This document shows, piece after piece, positions 52,482 to 61,782 of a stretch of DNA of 64,000 nucleotides. The stretch is from DATFDN01 sp963818725. GTDB taxonomy: Bacteria; Pseudomonadota; Alphaproteobacteria; Acetobacterales; Acetobacteraceae. Below the pieces are notes generated by a model. That model saw only the letters and a list, made by a program, of their open reading frames with translations. It was not told where the DNA came from and made no database searches. Position 1 is the first letter of the stretch. Each line of letters opens with the position of its first letter. Location of the stretch: NCBI GenBank assembly GCA_963818725.1, contig CAWFTU010000002.1, forward strand, positions 186,001-250,000. Direction: 5' to 3'. Made by a program: the position numbers and the translations under genes.

Positions 52482-53540
52482 TCACTCTGGAAACGCATCA
52501 GCCCTTAACGCCTCCAGTCCCCAGCGCGGCCGCGCCTCTGCATCCAACCCATCCACGAGCCCGCGCCGCAGCCGCTCCAGGCCCGCCCATGCCACCATGA
52601 CCGCGTTGTCGGTGCATAGCCGCAACGGCGGCGCGGCCAGCCGGAAGCCATGCGTGGAAGCAGCCTGTTCCAGGCCGGCACGCACCGCGGCGTTGGCCGC
52701 CACGCCGCCGGCCACGACGAGCAGTTCTCCGCCATACCGGTCCGAGAACAGGTCGATGGCGTGCGCCGCCCGGTCAGTCAGCACCTGCACCACGGCGGCC
52801 TGGAAACTCGCCGCGATGTCCGCGGCCAACGTGCGGGGCAGGGAGCCCGGAGCGTGCCGCGCCACCTCCTGCGCCACCGCCGTCTTCAATCCGGAGAAGC
52901 TGAAGTCGCACCCCGGGCGGCCGAGCATCGGACGTGGGAAGGCGTAGCGCGCCGGATCGCCCTGGGCGGCCAACCGCTCCAGAGCCGGGCCACCGGGCCA
53001 GCCCAGGCCCAGCAGCTTGGCCACCTTGTCGAACGCCTCCCCCACGGCATCATCGACCGTGCTGCCGAGACGCACGTACCGCCCGACCCCCTCGACCGCC
53101 ACGCACTGGCAGTGTCCGCCGGAGACAAGCAACAGCAGATAGGGAAAAGGCGCCCCGCCCGGCACCAGCCCAGGCAGCCGAGCCGTAAGCGCGTGCGCCT
53201 CCAGGTGATTGACCGCGACATAGGGCCGCCTGGCCGCGAGCGCAATTCCCTTCGCCAATCCGCTGCCGACCACCAAGCCGCCGATCAGGCCCGGACCAGC
53301 CGTGGCGGCGATCCCGCCCAGCGCATCGAAACCAACGCCGGCGCGGGCCATGACGTCGCCAACCATGCCGGGCAGCAGCGCCAGGTGCGCGCGGGCCGCG
53401 ATTTCAGGAACCACGCCGCCGAACGGAGCGTGGGCGCGCTCCTGGCTGGCTACCGCCTCGGCCAGCACGCGGCCCTGCTCGTCCAGCACCGCCGCCGCGG
53501 TCTCGTCGCAGGAGCTCTCAATTCCCAGCACCGGACCCAT
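52482..53540 (-). CDS. tsaD: tRNA N6-threonylcarbamoyladenosine transferase subunit
   Basis: 352 residues. VLGIESSCDETAAAVLDEQG is the N-terminal signature, PGLIGGLVVGSGLAKGIA follows, and VNHLEAHALTA supplies metal-binding His residues. LLLVSGGHCQC and FSFSGLKTAVAQ are the kinase-fold phosphate loops. With TsaB and TsaE it adds the t6A modification to position 37 of ANN-decoding tRNAs. Start at the ATG at 53540, divergent from hemC with a 51-base gap. The tsaD/hemC neighbourhood is, to my recollection, common in Acetobacteraceae. Confidence 0.95.
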   Translation of the reverse strand: MGPVLGIESSCDETAAAVLDEQGRVLAEAVASQERAHAPFGGVVPEIAARAHLALLPGMVGDVMARAGVGFDALGGIAATAGPGLIGGLVVGSGLAKGIALAARRPYVAVNHLEAHALTARLPGLVPGGAPFPYLLLLVSGGHCQCVAVEGVGRYVRLGSTVDDAVGEAFDKVAKLLGLGWPGGPALERLAAQGDPARYAFPRPMLGRPGCDFSFSGLKTAVAQEVARHAPGSLPRTLAADIAASFQAAVVQVLTDRAAHAIDLFSDRYGGELLVVAGGVAANAAVRAGLEQAASTHGFRLAAPPLRLCTDNAVMVAWAGLERLRRGLVDGLDAEARPRWGLEALRADAFPE

Positions 53541-53591
53541 GCCCGCTTTCTCCGTCTTCACGCCGGCGCCGGGCGGTAATACGACACACCA

Positions 53592-54593
53592 ATGAGCGCC
53601 GCCACGCCCGCACCCCGCCCACGGCAACCGGTGGCCCCGCACCGGCCCGGCCTGCCATTGCGCGTCGGCACAAGGGCCTCCCCGCTCGCCCTGGTGCAAA
53701 CTCGCGCCTTCCTGGCCCGGCTACGCGGCTTCTGCCCGGTGCTGCGCGGCATGGAGGTGTTCGAGGAACACGTGATCCGCACCACCGGCGATGCCGTCCA
53801 GGATCGCAGCCTGGCCGAAATTGGCGGCAAGGGCCTGTTCGCCAAGGAGATCCACGAGGCGCTGGCGGCCGGGCGTGTCGACTTTGCGGTCCACAGCCTC
53901 AAGGACTTGGAGACGCACCTGCCGGACGGCATCGTGCTCGCCTGCACGCTGAAGCGGGAGGATGCGCGTGACGTGCTGGTGCTCGGCCCTGGCTGTCGGC
54001 CAAGCGACCCGAATGACCCGTTTGCGAGCTTGCCCCACGGCGCGCTGATCGGTACGGCCTCGATGCGGCGGCAGGCGCAGCTTTTGCACGCGCGCCCCGA
54101 CCTGCGGATGACCGTGCTGCGCGGCAACGTGCAGACCCGGCTCGACAAGGTGGCGCGCGGGGATTGCGACGCCTCGCTCTTGGCGCTCGCCGGGCTGCGC
54201 CGCCTTGGGCTGGAGCCGCAAGGAGCTTTGGTTCTCGACACTGCCGTTATGGTGCCCTCGGCAGGGCAGGGCATTGTCGGCGTGACGATCCGCGCCGGCG
54301 ACGTCGAGCTGCACGCCTTGTTGGACGGGATCGAGGACAAGGAGGCGCGCGCCGTCGCCACCGCGGAGCGGGCGCTGCTCGCCGCGCTCGACGGCTCCTG
54401 CCGCACGCCGATCGGCGGCTACGCGCGGCTGCTGCCATCGGGCGAGCTGCACGCGACCGGGCTGGTGGCCCGCGCCGACGGATCCTTCCTGTTGAAACGG
54501 TCCCTGGCCGGGCCGATGACCGAGGCGGCCCGCATCGGCGGCGAGCTGGGAGCAAGCCTCAAGGCCGACGCGCCAAGCGATGTCTTCGCCTGA
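53592..54593 (+). CDS. hemC: Hydroxymethylbilane synthase
   Basis: 333 residues with a 20-residue Pro-rich leader before LRVGTRASPLALVQTRAF. EIGGKGLFAKEIHEAL, VHSLKDLETHLP and GTASMRRQAQLL are substrate-binding blocks. LLAALDGSCRTPIGGYARL holds the Cys that carries the dipyrromethane cofactor. The enzyme joins four porphobilinogens in haem biosynthesis. No ribosome-binding site is obvious at the ATG. It overlaps hemD by 14 bases. Confidence 0.95.
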   Translation: MSAATPAPRPRQPVAPHRPGLPLRVGTRASPLALVQTRAFLARLRGFCPVLRGMEVFEEHVIRTTGDAVQDRSLAEIGGKGLFAKEIHEALAAGRVDFAVHSLKDLETHLPDGIVLACTLKREDARDVLVLGPGCRPSDPNDPFASLPHGALIGTASMRRQAQLLHARPDLRMTVLRGNVQTRLDKVARGDCDASLLALAGLRRLGLEPQGALVLDTAVMVPSAGQGIVGVTIRAGDVELHALLDGIEDKEARAVATAERALLAALDGSCRTPIGGYARLLPSGELHATGLVARADGSFLLKRSLAGPMTEAARIGGELGASLKADAPSDVFA

Positions 54594-55287
54594 GCGCGCC
54601 GCCATCCTCATCACCCGGCCTTCCCCTGGTGCGGAGGAGACCGCCGCGCGCGTGGCGGCGCTCGGGCTTCGTCCGGTGGTCGCGCCGATGCTGTCGATCC
54701 GGCAACTGCCCCTCGGCCGGCTGCCGGCCCGCATCGATGCCGTGCTGCTGACCAGCCGCAACGGGCTTCTCGGGCTGCCCGCGGCGCTGCATAGCGTGCC
54801 GCTCTTCGCGGTGGGCGCGGCGACGGCGGCAGCGGCACGCGGCGACGGCTTCACAGATGTGCGCAGCGCCGACGCGGACGGCGCCGCGTTGCGCTTGCTG
54901 GTGCGGGGCAGCGTGGCAGGGCCGCGGCCCGTGCTGCTTCTGCCCACCGCGCGCGGGCAGGGCGCGGCACTGGCGGCTGGGCTGCGGGCTGATGGCTTCA
55001 CGTTGCATCGCCGCGCGGTGTACGAAGCCCGCCGCGCTCGATCGTTGCCGGGCTGCGCGCGCGCCGCGCTCGCGGACGGGCTGCAGGCAGCCTTGTTCTT
55101 CTCGGCCGAGACGGCGCGCGCCTTCGTCACGGCGATCCGGCGTGCCGGTCTCGTGGACGCGACCCGCGATGTCGACGCGTGCGCTATCGGCGCGGCGGCA
55201 GGCATGGCATTAGAGGGGCTGCCCTGGCGGCGCGTGCGCGTCGCTGCCCACCCGACTCAGGACGATCTGCTGGCATTGCTGAGATGA
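54580..55287 (+). CDS. hemD: Uroporphyrinogen-III synthase
   Basis: 235 residues, a diverged family as usual. ILITRPSPGAEETAARVAALG at the start, VLLTSRNGL in the middle and LFFSAETARAFVTAI near the end match the two HemD domains. It closes and rearranges hydroxymethylbilane to uroporphyrinogen III. The assignment rests partly on the place directly after hemC, with a 14-base overlap, and on the ATGA overlap with the next gene. Confidence 0.9.
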   Translation: MSSPERAAILITRPSPGAEETAARVAALGLRPVVAPMLSIRQLPLGRLPARIDAVLLTSRNGLLGLPAALHSVPLFAVGAATAAAARGDGFTDVRSADADGAALRLLVRGSVAGPRPVLLLPTARGQGAALAAGLRADGFTLHRRAVYEARRARSLPGCARAALADGLQAALFFSAETARAFVTAIRRAGLVDATRDVDACAIGAAAGMALEGLPWRRVRVAAHPTQDDLLALLR

Positions 55288-56780
55288 GCGACGAGCATTC
55301 TCCCATCCCGCCAGAACCCACCACGATCGACGCCGAGCCCGCGCCGGCGGAGGTGCCGCCTTCAGAGGCGCCCGAACCGCCGCGCGCGACTCCACGGCGA
55401 CGGCGCCAGCTGACACTGGTGCCGTGGATCTATGCGCTCGCCTTGGTGGTGCTGGGTGGGGCAGTGATGTTCCTCTGGTGGCACCCCACAGGAGTCCAGT
55501 CTCAGCCGGCTGAGGCGGAACGGGTGGCGGCGCTAAACCAGCAGGTTGAGACACTCGGCGCCGAGGTGAAGCAGCTCGCGGCGCGGCCGGCGGGACAGCC
55601 GCAAGAGATCTCGGCCTTGCAGGCACAGCTCGCCGCCTTGGCTGCGCGCCAGCCTGCCACGCCGGACCTCTCCGGCCTGGAGCGCCGGATCGACGCACTA
55701 GAGCAGCGGAAGCCGGAGCAGGCCGCGCCGGCACCGGATCTGGCGCCAGTGCAGCAGAAGGTCGCGGCGCTTGAGCAGCAGGTCGCTGCGCTGACGCAGG
55801 CGGGCCAGGCGCCCGCGCAATCCGGGGCGGATCAGACGGCGCTCGCGGCGCAAAGCCAGCAGGTTCAAGAGCAGCTCAAGGCGCAAAGCCAGCAAACGCA
55901 AGAACAGCTGGGAGCGCAAAGTCGCCAAACCCAGGAACGGCTGACGGCGCAAAACCAGCAGGTTCAGGAGCGGCTCCAGCAGGTGCAAGACCGCCTGACG
56001 ACGCTCAGCACGCAAGCGCAGGATCAACTGACGGCTCTGAACAAGCAAATCCAGGATCGTTCAGCGGCGATGAGCCAGCAGATCGCGGCCTTGTCGGGGC
56101 GGATCGACGGGTTTGCCGCCTTGCGCGACGACATCGGCCAACTCGACCAGAAGCTGGACCAGCTTGGGCGCGAGCAACAGGGCGAGACCGAGAAAATACA
56201 GTCGCTCACCACCGCCCAGAAGAATGCCGAGTCGGGGCTGACAAGCCGGATTGGGAACAATGAGACCGTCATCCAGGAGCTGCGCGACGCTGTTCGCAAG
56301 CTTGATGCCGGCCTCAACCGGGCGACGACCGCGGCGCAGGCGCAAGCGGCGCTGGCGGCGCTGGCGGCTGGGCGTCCGGTCGGTACGATCTCGGGTGCCC
56401 CGTCGGCCGTCACGCGGTATGCCACGGAGCCGCCGCCCACCTTGGCTGAGTTGCGGCGCAGTTTCGACGCGGTGGCGGCGCAGGCGCAAGCGGCCAGCCG
56501 CCCGGCCGGTCAAGGAGACGGCTTCCTGGATCGGGTCTGGACCCGCGCGCAGGGCTTGGTGACGGTCCGCCAAGGCGATCACGTTATCGTGGGTGATCCC
56601 GCCGCCGGCGTGATCGCGCAGGCCCGCGAGGATCTCGATGTCGGCGACTTGGCTGGGGCGGTCGAGGCGGTCTCGAAAATGACTGGTCCGGCGGCGCCGG
56701 CGATGGCGGGCTGGCTGCAATCGGCCCGGTCGCTGCTGGCGGCCCGCACGGCGCTGATCGGCATGGCGGGGCAGGGCTGA
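55284..56780 (+). CDS. Mitofilin-like (COG4223) coiled-coil membrane protein
   Basis: 498 residues. A Pro-rich cytoplasmic N-terminus is followed by one membrane helix (LVPWIYALALVVLGGAVMFL, 45-64). A long Gln-rich coiled coil runs about 75-330, and a C-terminal domain (GFLDRVWTRAQGLVTVRQGD...) like the mitofilin/Mic60 end follows. Residues 188-259 form 11-residue repeats of the type AxSQQxQExLx. Alphaproteobacterial members sit between hemD and hemY and help shape the inner membrane or support haem synthesis. It overlaps hemD (ATGA) and the HemY-like gene (TGATG). Confidence 0.88.
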   Translation: MSDEHSPIPPEPTTIDAEPAPAEVPPSEAPEPPRATPRRRRQLTLVPWIYALALVVLGGAVMFLWWHPTGVQSQPAEAERVAALNQQVETLGAEVKQLAARPAGQPQEISALQAQLAALAARQPATPDLSGLERRIDALEQRKPEQAAPAPDLAPVQQKVAALEQQVAALTQAGQAPAQSGADQTALAAQSQQVQEQLKAQSQQTQEQLGAQSRQTQERLTAQNQQVQERLQQVQDRLTTLSTQAQDQLTALNKQIQDRSAAMSQQIAALSGRIDGFAALRDDIGQLDQKLDQLGREQQGETEKIQSLTTAQKNAESGLTSRIGNNETVIQELRDAVRKLDAGLNRATTAAQAQAALAALAAGRPVGTISGAPSAVTRYATEPPPTLAELRRSFDAVAAQAQAASRPAGQGDGFLDRVWTRAQGLVTVRQGDHVIVGDPAAGVIAQAREDLDVGDLAGAVEAVSKMTGPAAPAMAGWLQSARSLLAARTALIGMAGQG

Positions 56781-58088
56781 TGGGACGGGTTCTGCTCTGG
56801 CTGGTCGTCGCCGGAATCGCCGTCTTCTTCGCTTGGTGGCTCGCCGCCTTGCCCGGCACCGTCACCGCGACCGTCGGCTACACGACGGTGCAGATGTCGG
56901 TTTCCGTCCTCACTGTCTGTCTGCTGCTCGCGCTTGTCGTCCTTTATGGGCTGTTCCGCCTTTTGAGCGCCCTTATCCACTTGCCTCGCCGGCTGCGTGC
57001 CCGCCGGGCATTGGCCCGCCGTCGGGCCGGAGACGTGGCGAGCACGCGGGCGCTGGTGGCACTCGCCGCGGGCGAGATCGCGGATGCGCGGCGGGAGGCG
57101 GCGCGGGCGCGGCGCCTGCTGGGCGACACGGCTCAGACTTTGCTGCTGACCGCCGAGGCGGGCGAGCGCGCCGGGCGCGCGGACGAGGCGACCCGCGCGT
57201 TCGAGACCCTGACCGAGCGCTCCGATGCCGCGTTCCTGGGCTATCGCGGCCTGCTGCGCCAAGCGATGGACCGGCAGGATTGGGCCGAAGCGGCGTTGCT
57301 CGCCCGTCAGGCGGAGGAGGCGCATCCGGGTGCCATCTGGGTTCGGAGGGAACGGTCACAGCTGGCGATCCGCACTGCCAACTGGACAGAAGCCCTGGCA
57401 CTGGCCGATGCTGACGCACCAAAGGCTTCCCTGGCGGCAGCGGCCGCCGAGGCGGAGACGGATCCTGCGCAGGCGATGAAGCTTGCGAAACGGGCCTGGA
57501 AGGAAGATCCCGGACTCGACTCCAGCCGCGCTCGCCTATGCGCGACGGCTGCGCGAGACGGGCGCGGAGAAGCGCGCCCAGGCGGTGATCCGCCAAGCCT
57601 GGACACAGGCGCCGAATCCGGCGCTGGCCGAATTCGCGCTTGCGGGCATTACCGACAAGCTAGCCCGCGCGCAGGCGGCGCAGCGCTTGGCTCAAGAACA
57701 TCTCGAACACCCGGAGAGCCGGTTCCTGCTCGCCTCCACCGCCCTGGCGGCCGGCCTCACGGGGGAGGCACGCCGGCAAGCCGAAGCGGCGCGGGAGGCC
57801 GGGATGAACCAGCGTCGCCTATGGCTGCTGCTCGCGGAAATCGAGGAAGAGGAGGGGGGCGACACCGAGGCGGGCCGGCGCGCGCAGCGCGATGCCTTGC
57901 GCCACGCCGCCGCCGCCGATCCCGACCCTGCCTGGGTTTGCGAGAACTGCCACACCGCGCATGCGACGTGGCATCCCGCCTGTCCCCATTGCGGCGCGGC
58001 TGGAACCGTGCGCTGGACCAGCGCTAGGCAGCCGCCGCAACCAACGCTGTTGCCGATCGCACACGAGCCGCCAGGGGAATTGGTCTAG
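56780..58088 (+). pseudogene. HemY-like TPR membrane protein with a frameshift
   Basis: The first frame has two N-terminal membrane helices (VLLWLVVAGIAVFFAWWLAAL and a second at about 39-61) and TPR-like Ala-rich helices. It loses sense after DPGL at 57512-57517. The next frame continues with TPAALAYARRLRETGAEK and ends with a zinc-ribbon-like WVCENCHTAHATWHPACPHC. Removing the G at 57518 joins both into 435 residues, the normal size for alphaproteobacterial HemY (COG3898). The family accompanies haem synthesis; its exact role is unclear. Sequencing error is plausible because the rest is well conserved. Confidence 0.82.
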
Positions 58089-58113
58089 CAAAAGGTAGTC
58101 GCCTCGTTCCCTT

Positions 58114-58147
58114 CCTCTCCCCCCTCCCGCAAGGGAGGGAGGAGAGG
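58114..58147. terminator. Strong hairpin after the HemY-like gene
   Basis: CCTCTCCCCCCTCCC and its complement (58133-58147, one mismatch) form a 15-bp stem with a GCAA loop between two converging genes. It has the same CCTCTCCC core as the repeat at 25383. Confidence 0.7.
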
Positions 58148-58220
58148 CCTGCTTGTGGGAGGAGTCAGGAACGGGGTGTTCGAAGCGATGGGCCAAGCGG
58201 GCCTAAGCGCTCGTGCGCCT

Positions 58221-58454
58221 TCAACGAGTACCCTGAAGCGTGGCTCTGCTAGCGGGAGCGGCTTTGGCCTGGGCAAACTGGTTGGAGCGCGCCGTGGTCG
58301 TCTTGGGGGCGTTCACCGCCCGCGCCTGATACAACTCAACGATACCGGGCCAGCTGTTGTTCCAGGACGGGGAGCCGGGAGGGGCGCCCTGTGCCAGGGC
58401 GGCGCCGCTGCCAATAGCGGATAGCAAGGCTGCGGCAATCGCGATCTTCTTCAT
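58221..58454 (-). CDS. Small secreted protein of unknown function
   Basis: 77 residues from the ATG at 58454 (AGGAG about 11 bases upstream). A clear signal peptide MKKIAIAAALLSAIGSGAALA is followed by QGAPPGSPSWNNSWPGIVEL and an Ala/Gln/Thr-rich basic tail. I do not recognise a family. The mature part of about 56 residues has no Cys. Converges on the HemY-like gene. Confidence 0.65.
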   Translation of the reverse strand: MKKIAIAAALLSAIGSGAALAQGAPPGSPSWNNSWPGIVELYQARAVNAPKTTTARSNQFAQAKAAPASRATLQGTR

Positions 58455-58531
58455 CTGAGTCGGTCTCCTGTCCGCCGCACCATGCGGGGGACACCGACCC
58501 ATATAACTGCACAGCGTTCAGTTTACAAGGT

Positions 58532-59176
58532 TCACTTAGCGAGTCCGTCGACGATCATCTCGATTACTTGATCAATCAGGCAGTCGGGGGGCGTGGTGAC
58601 GTGTTTCGCCTGGTCCAGCAGCAGCGCCGTGGTGCCGTGCAGACAAGCCCAAACGGCCTCGGCGGCGGGCAAGGAAGGGCCAGGACGGAGCAGCCCGGCC
58701 GCCATCATCTCCTCGATGCCGTGCTGGAGGATCGCGAAGGAGTGGTCCGCCGCCTCAATCGCCTGGAGCGTGTCACAGGGCTTACAGGCCGTGCGGCTGG
58801 CCGAGGCCGAGGAGGAAAGAAAGGTCAGCCGGTAAGCGTCAGGGCGCGACAGGCCGAACTCGATATAGGCGCGCAGTCCGGCACGAAAGCGCTCCGGCAG
58901 GGGCACATCGCCTCGCTGGTTGGCCTCGAGCACCGCGACGAGCTCCGTGAACGTCGCTTCGGCGATTGCTTGAAGAATCGCGTACTTGTCAGGAAAATAG
59001 ACATACAGCGCGGTGGTGGAGACGCCCACAGCGGCCGCGATGCGCCGCATCGTCGCGTGCGAGAAACCTTCCTCCAGGAAGATGCGCGAGGCCGCGGCCA
59101 GGATCTCGCCCCGACGGCTGGGGCCTTGGCCGCGCGGCTTGCGGACGCGCACGCAATCGTGAACAACGGCTGACAT
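58532..59176 (-). CDS. TetR-family regulator
   Basis: 214 residues from the ATG at 59176; an in-frame ATG at 59206 is the alternative and neither has a good ribosome-binding site. The DNA-binding part is RRGEILAAASRIFLEEGFSH followed by RRIAAAVGVSTTALYVYFPDK. The C-terminal domain with SYR-like ligand pocket helices is of the TetR_C type. It is divergent from an MFS drug-type transporter gene with a 111-base gap. That is the classic arrangement for a repressor of an efflux pump. The gap includes an AT-rich stretch (59177-59200) that may hold the operator. Confidence 0.9.
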   Translation of the reverse strand: MSAVVHDCVRVRKPRGQGPSRRGEILAAASRIFLEEGFSHATMRRIAAAVGVSTTALYVYFPDKYAILQAIAEATFTELVAVLEANQRGDVPLPERFRAGLRAYIEFGLSRPDAYRLTFLSSSASASRTACKPCDTLQAIEAADHSFAILQHGIEEMMAAGLLRPGPSLPAAEAVWACLHGTTALLLDQAKHVTTPPDCLIDQVIEMIVDGLAK

Positions 59177-59287
59177 GACAAAATAAAGTGTAGTGATGCG
59201 CGCCATGGAGATCAATCGAGGCGGATCAAGATTGGTTGTTGGCAAGGCAATCTCGCTCGGCGCTTCGGTCACTTCACGGTCAGGGTC

Positions 59288-60517
59288 ATGGCGAAGCGTT
59301 CCGCATCCGTCGGCTTCATCCTTGCCACGCTCGCGACGGATGCGCTTGGCTTTGGCATCGTCGTGCCCATCGTGCCGGAACTGGTGCGGCACCTGTCGCA
59401 TCAAGGCGCATCCGGCGCCTCGATTTGGGTGGGGGCACTGCTGGCCGTGTTCTCCGTCACCCAGTTCATCGCCGCGCCGGTGCTGGGTGGGTTGAGCGAC
59501 CGTTTTGGGCGCCGCCCGGTCCTGCTGATGTCCCTGTCAGGCGTATGCGCGAACTACCTGATGCTCGCATGGGCGCCGAGCCTTGGCTGGCTGTTCGCCG
59601 GCCGGGTGATCGCGGGAGCGACCTCGGCGAACGTCTCGGCGGCGACCGCCTACATCGCCGATGTGACCCCGCCGCAGCGCCGGGCGCAGCGCTTCGGGCT
59701 AGTGGGGGCGATGTTCGGTCTGGGCTTCGTGCTCGGCCCGGCGCTGGGCGGGGTGCTGGGCACGTACGGTGTGCGGCTGCCTTTTCTCGCTGCGGCGGGG
59801 CTGGCCTTCTGCAACGTCCTGTACGGCCTTCTGGTCCTGCCCGAGAGCCTGCCGCGCGAGCGCCGCCGGCGTTTCCAGTGGCGTCGGGCAAATCCGGTCG
59901 GCTCGCTGGCGGTCATATTGAGCAGTCCAACATTCATCCGTCTCGGCTTGGCTTGGTGCTGCGCCTGGTTCGCGATCGGCGCGCTCCAGAGCAGCTTCGT
60001 GCTGTCCAACAACCTGCGCTTTGGCTGGGGCACGCGGGAGAATGGGTTCGCCCTGGCCGCCGTGGGCGTGACCCAGGCGCTGGTGCAGGGGCTTCTCGTG
60101 CGGCGCGTCGTGCCCCAACTCGGCGAGCGCCAGGCGGCGCTGACCGGCTACACGTTCGCCGCATGCGCCTATGCCGCTTTCGCCTTCGCCCGGGCGGGAT
60201 GGGCGATCTACCTGGGGGTGGTGCTGCAATCCTTTGGCGCCATCGCCGGGCCAGCGGTGCAAGCCATGATTTCCGCCAACGCCGGGCCGGACCGGCAGGG
60301 CGAGATACAGGGCGCGCTGGCGTCCCTGCAAGGACTGACCGCGATCGTTTCGCCCCTGGCAGCGGGCTGGCTGTTCGGCGCGTTCACCGGACCCGACGCG
60401 CCAGTGTACTTCCCCGGCGCACCGTTCCTGATGGCGGTGCTCACCTACGTGATCGCTTCTGCCTCGATCCGCGGCATTCCGCGCGACCTGGCTGGCACGC
60501 AGCCTCGTCCGGCCTGA
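59288..60517 (+). CDS. MFS efflux transporter (TetA-like)
   Basis: 409 residues and 12 membrane helices. The N-terminus TLATDALGFGIVVPIVPEL and the loop GGLSDRFGRRPVLLMSL (motif A) are those of the TetA/multidrug group with 12 helices. GRVIAGATSANVSAATAYIAD carries motif C. It probably exports drugs or toxic metabolites in exchange for protons. Divergent from the TetR gene, which probably represses it. The start site has a weak CAGGG element. Confidence 0.9.
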   Translation: MAKRSASVGFILATLATDALGFGIVVPIVPELVRHLSHQGASGASIWVGALLAVFSVTQFIAAPVLGGLSDRFGRRPVLLMSLSGVCANYLMLAWAPSLGWLFAGRVIAGATSANVSAATAYIADVTPPQRRAQRFGLVGAMFGLGFVLGPALGGVLGTYGVRLPFLAAAGLAFCNVLYGLLVLPESLPRERRRRFQWRRANPVGSLAVILSSPTFIRLGLAWCCAWFAIGALQSSFVLSNNLRFGWGTRENGFALAAVGVTQALVQGLLVRRVVPQLGERQAALTGYTFAACAYAAFAFARAGWAIYLGVVLQSFGAIAGPAVQAMISANAGPDRQGEIQGALASLQGLTAIVSPLAAGWLFGAFTGPDAPVYFPGAPFLMAVLTYVIASASIRGIPRDLAGTQPRPA

Positions 60518-60600
60518 CCGCGCTGCCGGCGCGAGCGGAATCTGCTCGCGTCGGCTTGATATTCCCAGCTAGAACGATATCGGATCATTCCGGAATCTTC

Positions 60601-61782
60601 ATGCGAATTCTTTACAGCCACCGCATTCAATCCCGCGACGGCCAGAGCGTCCACCTGGAGGAGCTCGTCGCTGCCCTGCGGCGAGCCGGACACACAGTGC
60701 TGGTTGTGGGGGCCGGCATGTACGACGCAGGCACGTTTGGCGGCGAGAACCGGCTGGTGGGACTGATCCGGCGCCATTTGCCGCACCTGGTTGGGGAACT
60801 GGCCGAGATTGCCTACAATGTCCCCGCCTATATGCGCCTTGCGCGCGCTGCCCGGTCATTCCAGCCGGACGTGATCTACGAGCGCTACAACCTCTTCTAT
60901 GTCGCCGGCGCCCTGCTTGCCCGGCGAACACGCGTACCCTTCTACCTGGAGGTCAACGCGCCGCTCGCCGACGAGCGGAGCCGCGAGGGCGGGCTCGGGC
61001 TGATTGGCTTGGCGCGGGCGATGGAGCGGTTCGTCTGGAAGAGCGCGGACCGGATCGCCGCCGTGACTGGCGTGCTTCGCGACATCATCGCCACCCAGGG
61101 CGCGCCGCGCGCGCGGATCGAGGTGGTCGCGAATGGCATCGACATGGCCTGTTTCGCGGCGATCCCCGCGCCGTCCGGGCAGGATGAGACGGTCACGCTC
61201 GGGTTCATCGGCTTCATGCGGGCTTGGCACGGGCTGGACCGGCTGCTGGAGGCTGTGGCCCGGCACGGTGGGGAGCGAGTGCGGGTGCTCATCGTGGGCG
61301 ACGGCCCGGCGCTGCCGGAGTTGCGGCGCCAAGCCGAGACGCTGGGTCTGGCGTCCCGCGTGCGCTTCACCGGCCTGGCTGACCGAGCAGCGGTGCCTCC
61401 CCTGCTGGCCGAGATGGACATTGCCATCCAGCCCAAGGCGGTCGCCTACGCCTCGCCGCTCAAGGTGTTCGAGTACATGGCCGCCGGTCGCGCCATCGTG
61501 GCGCCCGACCAGCCCAACATTCGGGAAATCCTCACCCATGGGGAGACGGCGCTGCTGTTTGACCCAGCGGAGCCGGATGGGGTGTGGCGGGCTATCCTGC
61601 AACTGGTCGAGGATGCGTCCTTGCGCCACCGCTTGGGCCTGGCAGCGCGGGCGGAGATCGCGCGCCGGGACTACACGTGGCGCGTCAATGCCGAGCGAGT
61701 CGCCGGCTGGGGGCACGCCGATCTGGCCTACCGCGCCGCGCCGGTCACGGCTGCGTTGGAGCCAGCACCGCCTCGGCCGTGA
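60601..61782 (+). CDS. GT4-family glycosyltransferase
   Basis: 393 residues from an ATG that follows an AT-rich gap. The same frame is open far upstream but overlaps the MFS gene and is rejected. SHRIQSRDGQSVHLEELVAAL at the start, VVANGIDMACF, VRVLIVGDGPALPEL and ASPLKVFEYMAAGRAIVAP match the Rossmann pair and the donor-sugar Glu of GT4 enzymes. It transfers a sugar from a nucleotide donor to a lipid or glycan at the inner membrane. Its 3' end overlaps the convergent SIMPL gene by 38 bases. Confidence 0.9.
   Translation: MRILYSHRIQSRDGQSVHLEELVAALRRAGHTVLVVGAGMYDAGTFGGENRLVGLIRRHLPHLVGELAEIAYNVPAYMRLARAARSFQPDVIYERYNLFYVAGALLARRTRVPFYLEVNAPLADERSREGGLGLIGLARAMERFVWKSADRIAAVTGVLRDIIATQGAPRARIEVVANGIDMACFAAIPAPSGQDETVTLGFIGFMRAWHGLDRLLEAVARHGGERVRVLIVGDGPALPELRRQAETLGLASRVRFTGLADRAAVPPLLAEMDIAIQPKAVAYASPLKVFEYMAAGRAIVAPDQPNIREILTHGETALLFDPAEPDGVWRAILQLVEDASLRHRLGLAARAEIARRDYTWRVNAERVAGWGHADLAYRAAPVTAALEPAPPRP

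Noticed and set aside
53721..55205. 494-codon minus-strand frame opposite hemC and hemD
   Set aside because: The Ser/Arg/Ala-rich composition and lack of motifs mark it as a shadow of two well-supported genes.
59236..60600. Open frame extending the GT4 gene upstream by about 450 codons
   Set aside because: It runs through the MFS gene in another frame and is Arg-rich; the true start is the ATG at 60601, where family similarity begins.
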